From Apostichopus japonicus (Eukaryota; Echinodermata; Holothuroidea; Aspidochirotida; Stichopodidae), in NCBI RefSeq assembly GCF_037975245.1, contig NC_092564.1, forward strand, positions 13,604,484 to 13,668,483: a DNA stretch of 64,000 nt, in the 5' to 3' direction. Made by a program: the position numbers and the translations under genes. Shown here piece by piece: positions 63,601-64,000 of the stretch (positions are counted from its first letter, which is position 1; each line of letters opens with the position of its first letter). The notes below the pieces were generated by a model. The model worked only from the letters and a program-made list of their open reading frames with translations, ran no database searches and had not been told where the DNA came from.

Positions 63601-64000
63601 AACTTTGTTTGTACTCAACTGTAGTTTTGTCCTTTTTTTGCAGAAATCTCTCTGCATAACACATTCAAGATGAGCAGTTAGTTTATTTCTAATTTATTTC
63701 CCTAATGTCTGGATATTGGATGATTTTCCTCTACAACTTATTTTTTTTTTCCTTTCTTAGCCTTACATCTAGATCATGTATATATGTGGATATTCCTAGA
63801 GTCAGCATGTGTTGTGTTCTTTGTACCTATTCTGTACATAGTCTTGATAATGATGTGGATAAAAACAAAAACAATCATTTAATTAGACATTTTAAGACAA
63901 AAAAAAAAAAAACATTACAATATGGTGCTCTGGTAACTCGAGACGAATAGCAATGAATTTTTAACATGTTCTGAAAAAGAGTGAAGAGAGAGCAACAGAA
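60641..64000. other. AT-rich downstream region without recognised genes
   Basis: May be extended 3' UTR or intergenic. Contains an ATT/TTA-rich patch around 61640-61715, a poly-G tract near 61995-62010, an AAT-rich patch at 62721-62760 and a poly-C tract near 63150-63175. Open frames here are short and of biased Phe/Leu/Lys composition, with no splice-site support. Confidence 0.55.
61640..61715. repeat. ATT-rich trinucleotide repeat
   Basis: Imperfect TTA/ATT repeat (attattattattattatcattg...) downstream of the gene. Confidence 0.85.

Noticed and set aside
1-64000. Search for CRISPR arrays, operons, rRNA or intact tRNA genes
   Set aside because: The sequence is eukaryotic. The tandem arrays have no spacer structure and no cloverleaf-complete tRNA or rRNA segment was seen.

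Overview
The window is eukaryotic nuclear DNA from an AT-rich, intron-dense invertebrate genome. It is dominated by one very large plus-strand gene, the KMT2C/KMT2D (MLL3/MLL4; fly Trr/Lpt) type histone H3 lysine-4 methyltransferase. I reconstructed 48 coding exons from 14239 to 60133. All junctions use GT-AG introns and the phases agree throughout, giving a predicted protein of about 4812 residues (human KMT2C is 4911). The overall sequence character (frequent TAGGCCTA, poly-G/poly-C tracts, a host repeat with a 'tgtatgcgctataactc' core) and the close match to vertebrate KMT2C suggest a marine deuterostome, probably an echinoderm. This placement is inference.

Layout. 1-3650: two unrecognised plus-strand candidate exons (472-591, 801-967) and a three-exon candidate minus-strand gene start (3633 down to 2924). 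About 5400-5890: a promoter-like segment (CCAAT, GC box, CTCGCGA, CAAGATGGCGG) followed by a good donor, the likely start of the KMT2 transcript. 5888-14229: non-coding, probably the first intron. 14239-20248: AT-hook, extended PHD 1 and first PHD. 20249-24308: the longest intron within the coding region, carrying a (TA)40 tract and a 1.67 kb TTAA-flanked inverted-repeat DNA transposon sitting inside another repeat. 24309-31456: PHD fingers 2-6. 31457-39076: basic linkers and the HMG box. 39429-42449 and 46640-50437: two giant exons encoding low-complexity Pro/Gln/Met-rich sequence, LxxLL-type motifs, a coiled coil and an unusual Ser-Pro-Met repeat. 50972-60133: the C-terminal catalytic half (Cys-rich cluster, extended PHD 2, FYRN, FYRC, Win motif, SET, post-SET). 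60134 onward: 3' UTR with an AATAAA at 60612, then AT-rich non-coding DNA.

Function. By family knowledge the product is the enhancer H3K4 mono-methyltransferase and scaffold of the COMPASS-like complex. The PHD clusters read chromatin. The HMG box, LxxLL motifs and coiled coil contact DNA, receptors and partners such as UTX. The FYRN/FYRC module, Win motif and SET domain form the catalytic unit with WDR5/RBBP5/ASH2L/DPY30. Amino- and carboxyl-terminal halves, which are separate genes (Lpt and Trr) in flies, are fused in one gene here.

I found no evidence of a new multi-gene system. The most noteworthy items are the Ser-Pro-Met repeat, the TTAA element, a 29-bp intronic minisatellite whose units resemble 3' splice sites, several in-frame tandem splice sites, and a three-residue insertion between PHD5 and PHD6.
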